Source of the DNA: Tigriopus japonicus
Lineage: Eukaryota; Arthropoda; Copepoda; Harpacticoida; Harpacticidae
Length of the DNA: 64,000 nt
Direction: 5' to 3'
Assembly: GCA_010645155.1 (NCBI GenBank)
Contig: CM021318.1
Coordinates: forward strand, 2,890,095 to 2,954,094
Shown: positions 32,660-43,841 of the stretch, piece after piece
Layout of the letters: each line of letters begins with the position of its first letter
Position numbering within the stretch: position 1 is the stretch's first letter
Notes under the pieces: generated by a model
What the model saw: the letters and a program-made list of their open reading frames with translations, nothing else
Told to the model about the DNA's origin: nothing
Database searches by the model: none
Translations under genes and position numbers: made by a program

Positions 32660-32760
32660 TGTAGCGGGGTTCACTGATGGCTCTTCGTGAGTAGACTAGT
32701 TTTGTTGTATTGGACGCCATTTTGATCGTGTGGACAATAGATATCTCGTAACTCGCTATA
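32660..32760 (+). repeat. 3' LTR of the Ty3-type retrotransposon (101 bp)
   Basis: Identical to the 5' LTR over 101 positions. It is preceded by the polypurine tract gggtgggag and followed by CTTG, the repeat of the left flank. Confidence 0.92.
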
Positions 32761-33650
32761 CTTGTGATAATGGTAAACAAATTTGAGAACATCAACATAG
32801 AGTTTGTAAAGCTATTTAAACGACAGTGGTTGAGCTCCACAAAGAGAGAAAATCAGATCAGGAGATTTTGAAAACTATGCAAGTTCTACAAGAATATTGG
32901 GGCTCTAAAGAATACCCTTGATATAGTATGGGCATTAATTTCTGAATTGTGCGTGTTACACGTGCGTGGGTGGTTCCACAAATGTATCCGATTTATATGG
33001 GCTAAATAAGACTATTTTGAAAATGTTTAACACGGCTCTTTTCCAACAGCTTTGCGTTTGTTGTGACAAATTATAAGTGCTAAATTGTTTGAAATGAACG
33101 ATCTACATAACAAAACAAATGTGGTCCAAGACTTATCAGCCACCCTGTAGTTTAGACAGGACAAACTTTGAACTCAAATGTAACGACTATATTGGTATAT
33201 CTAATCGGGTTGATGCAACATTAAAATCCCAATTACCTTCGGTTAATTGTTGCCACCTGAGGCAATCTTGAGATGATCTTTTGCGTCTAAAAAACTAGCG
33301 TCTGTTGGTTTGTTGGGCTTTTTGAAAGCTTCATGTTAAAGTCACTGTCGCTAGTGTTCTGATGACGCTTCTTTCCCATGAGCTTCCGTAGGGACGGGCA
33401 AGTATTACAAATAAATACAAAAAAATATAGAGACTATTAGTAAACAAAGTCGCGGCCAGGACTAATGACCCGTCAAGTTTTGCTTGTTTCCCAAACTTAA
33501 CATGAAATAACCAGATTGTTTAAATCTGACTTTTGAATTAGTCAGAGTTTTGGCAGGGGTTCTAAAAGTACCAAATTTCTTGATGAAACTCTCAGCATTT
33601 CCAAACTGTGGGCAAATTTTACCATGGAGGAAATGTTTTGCTGAAGTTAC
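32761..33650. other. Intergenic stretch between Ty3 element and gene B
   Basis: No gene is seen. At about 33389 a lone TAGGGACGGGC-family terminus (agggacgggcaag followed by A/T-rich words) appears without a partner end nearby. Confidence 0.5.
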
Positions 33651-33651
33651 A

Positions 33652-33657
33652 TTTATT
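33652..33657 (-). terminator. Poly(A) signal of gene B
   Basis: AATAAA on the minus strand begins five bases after the gene B stop codon. Such a short 3' UTR is unusual but supports the choice of the last exon. Confidence 0.6.
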
Positions 33658-33662
33658 TGAAA

Positions 33663-36600
33663 CTACTGTTTACAATATGACAAAGCCAGTCTACCTTCTG
33701 CCGCTCACATAAAAAGCTTCAGGTAAGTTTGACGACACCAGGAAGATTAATGTCGAACGTCAAATTATTGCATTTCATCAGGGCTTGATGTGTTGCCTTC
33801 ATGGGTAGTGTTAAAGCAATGTTTTGTTTTTTCATGTCATCATTTTATTCATTTCTTTTGAGCTGATTATTGATACATGTGATTGTAACTACCTACATTA
33901 AACAAATCAACAACATCAAAGTTAGGTTGAAAACATGGTCATCCGTCCAATTTGAGGTAGAAATTAGTAGAAGATTATTAGTTACATGGAATCTGGACAT
34001 ACTCCAAACAAACGCCTGGAACAAAAATAGAGAATGGTACAACTTTAATCAATTAGTGTCTCATTTAGTACTTACCTCTGCTTGGTTGGGTATTATCACC
34101 TGCAGCGTCCTTGTCGGATATTTCGTTTGTAAAAATTTGGACTTGGAAGGGAGGCGAACAATCTGCAATTGACAAAGTGGAGAAGTTAAAAAGGTAAAAA
34201 AAGAGACTTGAAGTCGGAAATTCAGTAATAATGGACCGAAATTTTGGCTTCGGTTTAGGGAAAGAATTCAGACGTCATAAAAAATGCAGTTTGGAAAAAA
34301 ATGGTCAAAAAACAATTCAAAAACTCTCTCAGATTTTTACAAAATTTCGTTGTTTACCTCTGAATGCCCTGAAGACAAATGTTTAACTTTATTTGAGTAC
34401 AACGTATTTCATGGGATTTTCGAGAAAAAAATAAGCGCAGTTGTTTTTCTTTCTTGCATAAAAGTACAAGAGATCTTAGCGCAATTAGCGTGATTGAATG
34501 CTAGGTCTAAACAAAGATGCCTCAAGCCAGTATTAATTTCAAAACACACCTTGGGTCCAATCTGTACAAAGAAAATGCAACGGAGAATATAGTTGTTGCA
34601 AAAAACTAACATTTCAGTACAATGATTGGACCCAAGGTGTAATTCTGATGTCCCTCCTGAAGCAAAGTGGTTCCAGGCCTAAATCGTCGTGTCGAATGGG
34701 AATTTACTCACCACAAATAGGAACATGGACTCCACCTTTTGTAAAGTCATTAAACTTGTCACCACAATATCTTGAAAAAACGGTAGTGGGAACTCCAGAT
34801 TGATGGCATGTGGAAGAAGAACCTTAAAGAAAGATATTTTGCTTGAGAACCATAAAATCCAAGGCATTCACGAGGTCTCTCGACCATTTATTTTGTTAAT
34901 TGTTCACTTTATTTCAACCAGAACATGGACTGAACGATAGCCAGGATAAAAAAATCTTCATCTCTTAGTAATTTTTGGAGAGGCGTGACTTCAAATAAGG
35001 TGAGTAATTGAGAACAATACCGGGTCGGCGGCCCAAGTGTCCCTTGGGACCATCATAAGTTTTGTTGTTTTTGATAGATTTTTTCAAATTTTCATTCAAA
35101 GAATTCCAAAGTGTTAAGGAATGGAAGTTGTGTTTTACATATTCCTGTTGAAGCCCCTGGGCATGGATGAAATCATGACATCGATGAATTAATTGGGACA
35201 GTTGGCACAGTGCCTTGCATTTGTCCCTCAAGGAGAGAAAGGCATAATTTTGGGTTGGAATGGACTCTTTGGTATCCCAGCATGTCTGACTTTTGAGGAT
35301 TTACCAAGCAAACAAATCTATGAGCCTCAATAAGATCTGAAACAGACCCTGGCTATGTACTAAAAATGCCAAAATCTACACTTGAACCGCCGACCCTGTA
35401 GAGAGGTCAAGGTTTCCAAAACGGTTTTCCATGTTCCACAACCCTGTAAAATGACTATTATTGTCATTTTGAAAAGAAAAAAACGCCAAGGTCAGTGTGA
35501 ATATGGTCGAACAAACAGCTTAGAAAAATATTATTATTTTTCTGTTAGCCTGATTGGAGTTGTTTAAGTTTCTTTTATCATTCAGTATCTTCCTTCAAAC
35601 TTTTTAGGAGTCAACCCTACCAAAATCAAATCTTTTACAGGGTGTCACATTTTTTTCTTTTAATTTTTGTAATGAATAATTCATCATCATTTCATTGTTC
35701 TCAATGACATGGCAAGGTATCAAGTAAAACAACAAACTATTGAACCTTTTCTAAACCAAAGAGCTTAATAGCATCTTTGAAGAGTGCTCTTTTGTAATCC
35801 TGAATTTCACATTAAACCTACACTGAAAGTGTAAGCCGTTTGCAAAATAGTTCAAGCAGAAGTAAAATGCAATGTATAAAAGTGGTGAAAAAACACAGAA
35901 AAACATGCTTTGAAAAATGATGTGTTTTAAATGATATAAACGTTAAATTATTTATTGAGTTGCGTTTTTAAATTCAAATTTTGTTGAAAAACAAACAGCA
36001 AAAAAACATTTGGGTTACCCTAAATGACAAAACATTGTGAAGTACACCGAATTCGAGCACAGGTTTGTAACCAGACCTGTGTCAACTAAAATATTGCAAT
36101 TACAGCTATTTACCTTGATATTAGTTGCTGTCGCTGAAATGTAATGCGACATGCACAAAGGTTGCTCAAGTGAGCGTTTTAAATCGTACCGCTAGCGGTA
36201 AAACAAGGCCCTTGGCGGTACTGAGTTGCTTGGTCCATTTTGGCAAATTCAAGTCATTACAATTTTAGCGTGAAAACTTTTACATATTGTATTCACAAAA
36301 AAGTATGCTCAAGAACACAAATAGAGGAAAAACAAACCTAATGATGTTCACGCCATTTCTGGTTTGGCAGGAAATTCAAAGTTGATTTGACGGAAAAATT
36401 GCCTTATGCGCCATATATTTTGGTTTCTTTGTCCATGGGGAGTGCCTTGAAAGATTTAATTTATGAAATACTTGCCTTCAATTCCAATAAAATCGACGCT
36501 TTGACAATCACTGTCAACATGAGCCATGCTCTCATCTTTTCTTCCAAGGGTAAATCCCATTGCGTCATCATCTGGGCACACTGTATATTGTATACAACAA

Positions 36601-39600
36601 TATCCTAATTCTTGACGGATACATATTGCGTAGCTAGGATATGAGAAAAACGTGGGACAGTTTTATCAAATAAATACTTTTTAGCCATCATTTCATTAAC
36701 ATACTTTTGATTCTCCAGGTGATTCTCGTCAGAAGGGGCATAATTGAATGTTTGAAATCGACCGTCCAAGTTGGTATGATATTGCAGGCAACCATCAGGG
36801 GGTCTAAAAATAAGAATTTATGAATAGGACGAAAAGCGAAGGCTATCTTTTAGGGTGGAAAAGCGAAAACTAGTGATTTAATCGATAACCATGACGTTAT
36901 CCACGTTTGTTTATGCATTCTTTTTGCAATAACTAAGAAGCTGAAAGACTAATTTTTCAACAAATTGTCAAATTCCTTGTGATTTCCTTTTTTTCACGAT
37001 ATTTTACTATTTCGTGATTTTTTAAGGTCTATCTTTCTTGACTTTGCCAAGGCCTTTGATAAGGTAGATCATGGTCTTTTGCTCAATCAACTCAAAGAGT
37101 TTGGGATCCAGGGTAAGGTCCTGAATTGTATTGGTAGTTTAATGAGTGATAGGAAGCAAATGGTTAAGGTTGAAAAATCTTTTAGTTGCAGGTATCCTCA
37201 AGGTTCCATTTTACGTCCGCTCCTTTTTATCCTCCTCAGTGCTCCGCTTCAGAATTTTAGTACAAAAACCAATATTTCTTCATATGCTGATGTCACAAAT
37301 TTGGTATGTAGAAGTAAGGATTTCTAGAATTTGCTGGATTGAACACCGCGACCAACATTAAGTCTATTGAGTACACAAGAAAAAAGGGGAAAACAGAGGC
37401 TAGTTTTTTAGACGCAAAAGATCGATCTCAAGATCGGACTTAGAGTACTCTAGGTCCGATCTTGAGATCGATCATTGTGTCTTAAAAACTAGCCTCTGGG
37501 CTTTTCCTTTTTCAGTGTTGTAAGTCTACTCGATCTTGGTCGGCCGTGAGCGGTCCAGCAAATTCTAGATGCCCTTGGTAGAAGGACTGGTCAAAATTTT
37601 GAAACTAGTTAATGCTCAAGTATTCATATGGGTGTGTCTATCCAAAATATTATCGAAATCTACTTAGTCGTTTGTCTAAGTTGATGCGACAACCCTGGGA
37701 AATCGTAAGACATGAAGCCTCCACTCAGGCGATTGGCTACATATTTTTTGTAATTTTGGTGGAACACACAACAAATTGTACTCTTAATAATTATGAAAAA
37801 TGTTTTCCAAAAATCTTGCTTCAGTGCATTTTAAGTGATATTACATATTATTTTAAGCTATGTTGACATGAGCTTGTAAACTCAAAAAAAAATATTTTCT
37901 TTCACAACATTGAAAAGCTACATGAAATCTTTTGGAATTTATTTTTTCATATAACTGTAGCGTTTTTCGGTTTTTCGGGGGTCAAAAATGGGCCGTTCAA
38001 ACCTGTAGATACCTCAGGTGTTGCTGAATGTATTTTATTCAATTTGAATTCAATTTGTAACGAAACGGTCTCTAAATATGGATTGAATAGTTTTTCAAAA
38101 ATTGTTATTTGTAATAGGTTTTTAAGTATGTCACTTTTTTCCTGTACCTAAAGTTATAGAATATAATAAAAGAAAAAAAAGTTGTTCCCCATTGAATTTT
38201 GGGTCCAAATATGCCAAGATGTCTCTGGGTATTTCGATCCAAACCTAAAAAGCCATTTGAAACACCGTTACCCATCTAGATAGAGTTATACATGTACGAA
38301 TATACCTTTGCCTAGAGCGATATAATAAAATTTTATTAAAGCACTCTACCTTTGCCAAGGTTCTTGGGTCATCATTTGGGTTTCAGAACTTACGCTGATC
38401 GAGAACCACACTCAATCTGTGTTGCTTTGATTTCGAAAATCCTTGTTGATGCAATACCAGTAAAAGAAAAATCCAGTTTGACATTTCCTGAACATCCTCG
38501 GTCCATATCAACGTAAACTATTTTAAAGTACGAATTTAATTTGGTATTATATTATAATATAGTATTTAAAGTATTTACTCACCGTGTTGTCCCGAATTTT
38601 GCCCACAAATTTCAGGGATGGGTTCATTGGAGCTGGACTAAAATGAAAAAAGACAGTTTTGCATGTGTCCACAAACTTTTCATTTCCAAGCCAATTGTGT
38701 TTCTCATCAATTCAATCGATTTAAAATGATGACAAACCTTGAAACATTTATTTCATTTCGTATGAATGATGTTTTCTGACTTACTGTTACTTTCAAGGAA
38801 TCCACACACATGCCACCCAACGTTTCCTTACTATCAGCCATCCCCAAGATTGAGAAAGTCAAAAAATCCAATCTCAAATAACAAACATCTAAAAGAGAGA
38901 GGACAATTATTTCAGATGGTTCAATAAACTGGACCTGATGGTTAATGATAAAATCAAGGCATCACAAAAATAAGCAACAGAGGTTAAAGCAGATATACAA
39001 AAAATGGTTAAAAAATGAGTTTCAAAGGATATGAAACACTAATGTTCAAAATTTTTGATGACTACATTTAACATGAATTTAGATTTTTCTGTTGTGTTCA
39101 TATTTGCGGATGGGCTACAAAGAGACATTAGTTGCTTGCCATGCTTGTTAGGTGCTGCAACATTTGACACAAATCCGGGCCAACTTTGCCAACAAAGGTG
39201 GTATTAACAGGGATTTTGATAGAGGCGACATTCTGGGCCAGTCCCGCCCATCATTTTGTAGGCCACTTTTTAAGTTGACCTGGACCATTCTGTTGCAATC
39301 AACCATCAACAAGCTTTCTTAATTCAAGCCTTGTCACTGGGAGTCAACTTGTTTCTAGTCATATTCAAATTGGACATACTCTCTGGGTTGGTTGACGAAC
39401 AAAAAGTAAGGAAAGAAGGTCCCACGTCACACAAGTGGCTCAAATAATACTAATTAAGTATAAAATATTTGTTTAAAATAATTAAAAACGTAATACGAGG
39501 GTGGCCAAACCCAAGAACAGGTGGGCTCATCAAGTTATATAAATCCAGACTACGTACTTTCCCCGTTTTTAAATTTTAGAATCTGATTATAAGATGAATA

Positions 39601-42600
39601 AAGCTACTCTATTGGCAACCGCACAACGAATGTTTACAAAAATCCGCTCGTCAGCTGTCCTCGTTTGAGGCTTGACAACAAATCTCAAAAACTGTTCCTT
39701 CTGTACTCGAGAGTTGTCTCTTGGTACTAAAATGGCTTGTATCAATCCAAAACAAGTAACTAATAATGATGATGACAGAGCAACAGTTCTACAAATGAAA
39801 TACACAATAAATATTCAGGATAGATGAATCTCCATAGCTTTTCATAAAAATGATGTGGTGCCTAAAAGCCATGTAAATAACTTACAGAAAAAATACAAAC
39901 CTAGGTACGATTGAAATGTTCAATTCATGAGGGGAAGGAGATATTTTTGGTACGTTTTAAGTTCATTACAACATATTGTGTTTTTTTCAACATATCATGG
40001 TGCTAATACTATTAGAAACTTAAACTTAATACTAAAATCACAATGTTGGTTTCACAACAACGACACAGAATGGGACGTGAAAGTGCAGTTGTTTTATTTT
40101 GTTCATATGTCTAGTGCCTTTTCCATTCACATTTTGTGAAAACTGTTTTGTCACAATGTTCTTTACGATTATTCAAAATTCGTTCTTTTTTCTCTCTGCT
40201 TTTGTCCCTAACCCACTCTATGATCAATCCTGTTTTCACATCCCGTCATTATCCAAGGATGTTTTTGCATTATTTTTTCAGCCACAGGTAAAAATGGCAC
40301 ATTACAAATCTCAAGTATCAAATATGTTAAGAAAACATTTCCGAAATACGTCTGAATATCCTATAAGGCTTTATATTTTGTGAGCTAGCAAATAACTTCA
40401 GATAAATTTCGTTATGTGTTGCATGCTCTTAACAGTCTTATCAGATCGAATCTCTGCTCATTAACATTATCTAAGAAAATGTATAATTTTTGTTTCTCTT
40501 TTGATTCACACGGCCATTTAAGACATTATTGTAAGTCTCATTGGTCCTTTTTCCCTATTTCAAAAGGAAGGCTCAAATGAACGCATTTTAAGAAATCCGT
40601 CAAAATTTGGCCCAACTTTTCACCACAGCACACAAGGGGTGAGGCATGGCGTAGTGCGTACTGCGTCGGTTTGTCGTGCAGATGGCTGGGGTTCGATCCC
40701 GGCTGACTGCCACCCTCCAAACTCAGCTCTTCGGAGTCAAAATTTAGAATTTGAACCGTCTTTCAAATGCAACACACAACTTTCCAAACTCAACTCTTCG
40801 GAGTCAAAATTTAGCATTGAACTGTCTTTCAATGCCAAATACTAGGCAAGCCCCGGTTCGATCCCGGGCTTGCCGAGTCCTAGTGACCTGTGGTATTAAG
40901 TTACATGCAGAAGTCACGGCCCTTGACGGCTTAAATGGGCGAACCTGGGGTCATTCCCGAGGGTGAGGTAAAAATTAATGCTTGCTTGTTAGCTTGTCCA
41001 AGTGGAGCGGCAATATCCCCATATGGCGGACAGCCTCTATCAGATCGCACATATCAGACAGCTGCGAAGCTGCGTTCTGACTCCTCAACAAACAAACAAA
41101 CAAACAAACAAACAAACCACAGCACACTAATTCAACGAGCGAAGGAACATGTTTTGCTCGAAAGCCTTGTTTTGAATTTTCAAGCGCTCTCGCGCCGGCC
41201 CGCAGTCAGCTAGAGCTACTTTAACTCGTACGGGTAAGAGCAAAGATGCCCGTTTCTTCAAATAAGGTTTTCAGTTCTACAACAAACAATTCCAAAAAAT
41301 AAACCAAAATGTTGTCAAATCCAAGAAAAATTGGTTGGAGAACCATTCTTGAGTGCAGGTGTTTTTATTTATTTAATACATTACCACAAGAGCACTTGCT
41401 GACAGTAAAGCTTTGACCATTTGTTCCACTTAATCCGGAAGGATAATTGTCATTTCGCAGATATGTGCAATTTTGAGAGGTGGTTCCACCTGAAGATAAA
41501 TAAAACACGCAACAGATCCCAAACCTGAAAGTAGTGTGAAAAAACATGTAAGGTTTAAAAAATGGCAGAAAAATGGAATTGACCAAATCACCCCGCAGCG
41601 CAATTTCCAGAGGCACTTCCACCTCTTTGCATGCATTCATCGGCAGTGTAGCATGTGCCATTTCGATTGCCATTGGTTCCACTAAACAGAAAAGAGTGAT
41701 TAGGATAATTAAGACGAATTATTGTTAAATGAAAAAGGAAAGAGCATTTTCAAAGTATCAAACATCATTTGCTCTTCTCTAGTAAAAGCACTAACGTGGT
41801 CAATTTTTGATGTCAATGATTGATCAATGTGTTTTTTATCAAGGTCTATTCATAGAGATCTATAGAGTGGAGGTATTAGAGCAGGCTGGTCGTGGAATTT
41901 CAATGTTTGCCGCAAGGGCCGTTTATCATCAGCGACTAATTGAAACTTGCCCATATAAGTCCAATGTTCTGATGTTTATACTATGATCTTCCACTTGCAT
42001 GGGCAACTTTTATGATATTCTTTGGAAATATTTGCTTTTTCACGCAACTTATGGGCAACTTTGGCAGTATCAGCTGCAAACAAGGCAGATAAAATGACGG
42101 CAATTGCCTCTCTATACTCCTATAAGGATTTACTCACCTGCCAACAGAACTTGAGCTAGTACAAGGTCCATTGTTAAAGGTGACAATATTAAACAACGAA
42201 AACACTAAAATAGGAAGAGAGGTAGCTCGATTATCGTTGTATTTTTGCTTTCCAAAACAAATGGATCTCAAACTATGAATTGACACGATATTGCAATTTG
42301 ATGTTTGTGTTTTGATGACGAATGAAGTCTATTTCCGATTACAAAGTTCATGTAGAAATTGACACGGAATGTTCTTGCTGTTTTGCATTCATCAAATTCA
42401 ATTCCCAAGGCAAACATGAAAGGTATTGGATCGGTTTTGGCTTTTTGTACTATTGCTGAATATCCACTTGCAGATGAAAGGAGATATTCTTGGATGGTGT
42501 TGAGAGTCTACTTTCGTTTTACCTGCCTTCTTTCTCTTTCGTTTTTCTCCGTCTTGAAGTAATGAATGAAGTGTCCTTTTTAGAACTTAGAGTAAGTATG

Positions 42601-43282
42601 CCACTCAAATTTCATCTAATCATTGGAATTTCTGGGATTTGTTGTGTAGGAAATCACAATAAGCCAAAGAAAGATGTTGCTTTGCTTCTTCTTTCCTTTG
42701 CTTTATGTGTTTTTCCTGGCCATCAAGTCCGCAAAAATTTCAATGAATGCAAGAGACTTGATTGTCATTGTGGCTTTAATCAAAAACTTACCTTCTTTCT
42801 GTGACTTCAGACCGAAAAAACGACAAAGACTCTAGAGAATTTCTCCTGAAGTTTCGACAAAAATCCTTGGTTCAGCATATCTTTTTGCAAAACTCTTGAA
42901 TTTGAATTCTGTTGAGTAAATTCAGCTTGAATACGTTGTGTGACTTGATTCATTTATGAATCTATCAAAAGATTAGCATCGCTCGAAGGATCTTAAGACC
43001 AACTTTTTCGAAAACTTACCGTAGATCTGAAATTTGCAAGGGCTTTTGATTTCTAAGAAGCACTCTTCGGATTGCAACATCTTTAATCAACAAAGGCGGT
43101 ATTGTTACTCTCACCTTTTTCACTCTTAATAACATGAACCCCTATCGTTCGAAGAGTAACTTACCTTTTCCTTGACGTGCTAAAGTTGAATTGCTATTGC
43201 TGTTTTGTAATCCCTGACTGAAGTAAAAGGTTCCTAAAAAGAGAACAATTTCCAAAAAAGTCACAACTAACTTAGATCCCAT
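33663..43282 (-). CDS. Gene B: secreted CUB-like domain protein, 395 aa, 12 coding exons
   Basis: Exons in order on the minus strand: 43282-43165, 42204-42138, 41681-41592, 41524-41385, 38888-38785, 38637-38583, 38517-38394, 36803-36705, 36633-36476, 34822-34712, 34162-34076, 33697-33663 (TAG). The phases close to 396 codons. A signal peptide (MGSKLVVTFLEIVLFLGTFY, to about 24) precedes FSLFNIV (about 41-47), GNRNGTCYTADEC, FGICC (93-97) and NCTY. Then follow CYLRLDF (141-147), PEICGQNSGQH (181-191), YVDMD, GCLQYH, CIRQE, CPDDDAMGF, FIGIEG, YCGDKF, CSPPFQV and a short GRLALSYCKQ end. The order of motifs is as in gene A, but most introns differ. The donor after 36476 is GC and the donor after 41385 (gtaatg) is weak. 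The last, 35-nt exon is the least certain. The function is unknown; secretion is inferred. Confidence 0.88.
34546..34640. repeat. Short hairpin element in gene B intron
   Basis: ACACCTTGGGTCCAATC at the left end returns inverted as GATTGGACCCAAGGTGT at the right end, around a loop of about 50 bp. It is MITE-like, with no coding capacity, and lies between the last three exons of gene B. Confidence 0.75.
34823..36475 (-). other. Intron of gene B with GC-AG splice sites
   Basis: The exon ends GGA ATT GAA G and continues gcaagtattt; the next exon begins after tttctttaag with GTTCTTCTTCC. Only the GC donor keeps the frame; the nearby gtattt donor shifts it into a stop. No family exon was found inside. 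A 74-codon plus-strand frame at 36387 is the antisense shadow of the exon next to it. Confidence 0.65.
37025..37320 (+). mobile_element. LINE reverse transcriptase fragment (degenerate)
   Basis: The plus strand reads FLDFAKAFDKVDHGLLLNQL, then LKEFGIQGKVLNCIGSL, YPQGSILRPLLFILL and SSYADVTNL. It matches the LINE at 1-760 closely, but the catalytic YADD is YADV and the frame soon ends. It is truncated on both sides; the right side runs into the palindrome at 37323. It sits in an intron of gene B, antisense to the gene. Confidence 0.9.
37323..37569. repeat. Near-perfect palindrome (foldback), 247 bp
   Basis: The ends TCTAGAATTTGCTGGA and TCCAGCAAATTCTAGA are exact complements. The core (gaggctagttttttagacgc .. 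agatcgatctcaagatcgga) is mirrored around about 37445. Related 'ggctagttttttagacgc..gatcgatct' fragments occur at about 17345 and 17875, so it is a dispersed family. Confidence 0.88.
40636..41117 (+). mobile_element. tRNA-derived SINE, family 2
   Basis: A tRNA-like head (gaggcatggcgtagtgcgta .. gggttcgatcccggctg) is followed by a body with an internal duplication of about 70 bp (both copies start caaactca(g/a)ctcttcggagtc). A second B-box-like hairpin lies at 40845-40874, and the element ends in (aaac)n at about 41085-41117. The head shows A and B box positions typical of Pol III promoters. The 3' end fragment recurs at 26400. Confidence 0.82.
41363..41378 (-). terminator. Possible intronic poly(A) signal of gene B
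   Basis: If the weak donor after exon 4 (tgtg|gtaatg) is not used, the frame reads on for a few codons and stops at 41365-41367, overlapped by two AATAAA words (aaataaataaaaaca). This would give a 144-residue protein with only the N-terminal cysteine module. The site is seen in the sequence; use is inferred. Confidence 0.35.
41853..42126. mobile_element. MITE, ATAGAG(G/A)TCTATAGAG family, copy 2
   Basis: Shares its ordered blocks with 20867-21311 (ggtcgtggaatttca, gggccgtttatcatcagcga, tgatcttccacttgcatggg, cacgcaacttatgggcaac). Its right end stops about 12 bases before the donor of gene B exon 2 (42138), so the insertion sits almost at the splice junction. Confidence 0.75.
42515..42835 (+). 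repeat. Diverged repeat shared by introns of genes B and C, copy 1
   Basis: Blocks such as tggccatcaa(g/a)tcc, aatttcaa(t/c)g(a/c)atgca, cttgattg.cattg and gaccgaaaaaa appear in the same order and same strand at 58055-58345. The repeat lies in intron 1 of gene B (antisense to it) and intron 2 of gene C (sense). No stable ORF is conserved between copies. Confidence 0.6.
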
Positions 43283-43588
43283 TGCAATGGTTATTTCAGA
43301 TAGAGAGCCAGACTCCTACTGACAAAATTGCGAAGAATTAGCTCAAAACCATTTTGGTTGGGAATCAAGACGAACGAATGGCATCCACTGTAAAAAAAAA
43401 ATTATCTAAAACGGAACATGTGAAATTGAGCTTTGAATTCAAGAAAACTATTCAATAAAAATCTTTATTGCCAGAGAATGCTCTCATTGGATACATCTAC
43501 GTTTTTTTAAATACAATGCACTTGAATTATAGTGTCTGTTTTCAGTTTCGTTAAGCATAACGAACCCGACACCGAAATTTCGGAAGTA

Positions 43589-43841
43589 TTTTTTTTTTTT
43601 TTTTTGGATTTTGGGTGCTAGGGTCGGAGGGGTGAGTCTCGCCCGGCCAGCGAAGCCAGCCATCACATCGTCCAAAGTTTTTCCGATAGGCAATCTTATG
43701 TCCGGTATCAGAATGGTTCTCCGTCTGTGGGTGTGAATTAACGTCTAAAAATGTCCTTGAGAAAGGTCGGGGAGGAGAATCGAACCTGAGACCTCTCTCA
43801 CATCAGGAAACTGCGCTAACCACGACACCACGTCTCCTCCC
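43589..43841 (-). mobile_element. tRNA-derived SINE, family 1, copy 2
   Basis: On the minus strand it starts gggaggagacgtggtgtcgt, has the B box caggttcgattctcc, and the same body as 22069-22317 (cagacggagaaccattctga, gatgtgatggctggcttcgc). It ends in a poly(A) tail of about 19 bases (poly-T on the plus strand). The B box reads gttcgattc in both copies. Confidence 0.9.

Larger units (their letters stand above)
27352..32760 (+). mobile_element. Ty3/mdg4 LTR retrotransposon, interrupted by a DNA transposon
   Basis: The order is LTR, PBS, gag, protease, RT, RNase H, integrase, polypurine tract (gggtgggag, 32651-32659), LTR. Integrase after RNase H defines the Ty3 (Gypsy) type, and no env-like frame is seen. 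The very short LTR recalls the Mag lineage, whose Bombyx member has an LTR under 100 bp, but the lineage was not tested. Without the 1157-bp insert the element is about 4.25 kb. It is defective: an in-frame TAG in gag (28058), the insert in RT, a frame change near 31460 and a frame loss at 32460. It lies between the convergent 3' ends of genes A and B. Confidence 0.92.
38889..41384 (-). other. Intron 4 of gene B (2.5 kb) with SINE and possible early poly(A) site
   Basis: It holds the family 2 SINE at 40636-41117 and the AATAAA words at 41363-41378. No family exon was seen. The donor is tgtg|gtaatg and the acceptor is tctcttttag. Confidence 0.65.

Noticed and set aside
36387..36608. Plus-strand 73-residue gene
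   Set aside because: It is antisense to gene B exon 9 (36476-36633), which carries clear family motifs on the other strand.
40636..40710. A functional tRNA gene
   Set aside because: A- and B-box-like words are present, but the stems do not fold as a full tRNA and the unit continues into a SINE body with an (aaac)n tail.
41365..41682. A separate short minus-strand gene of about 105 residues
   Set aside because: The frame mixes intron and exon sequence. Its parts are exons 3 and 4 of gene B read partly in the wrong frame; the exons join in phase to further family exons down to 33663.
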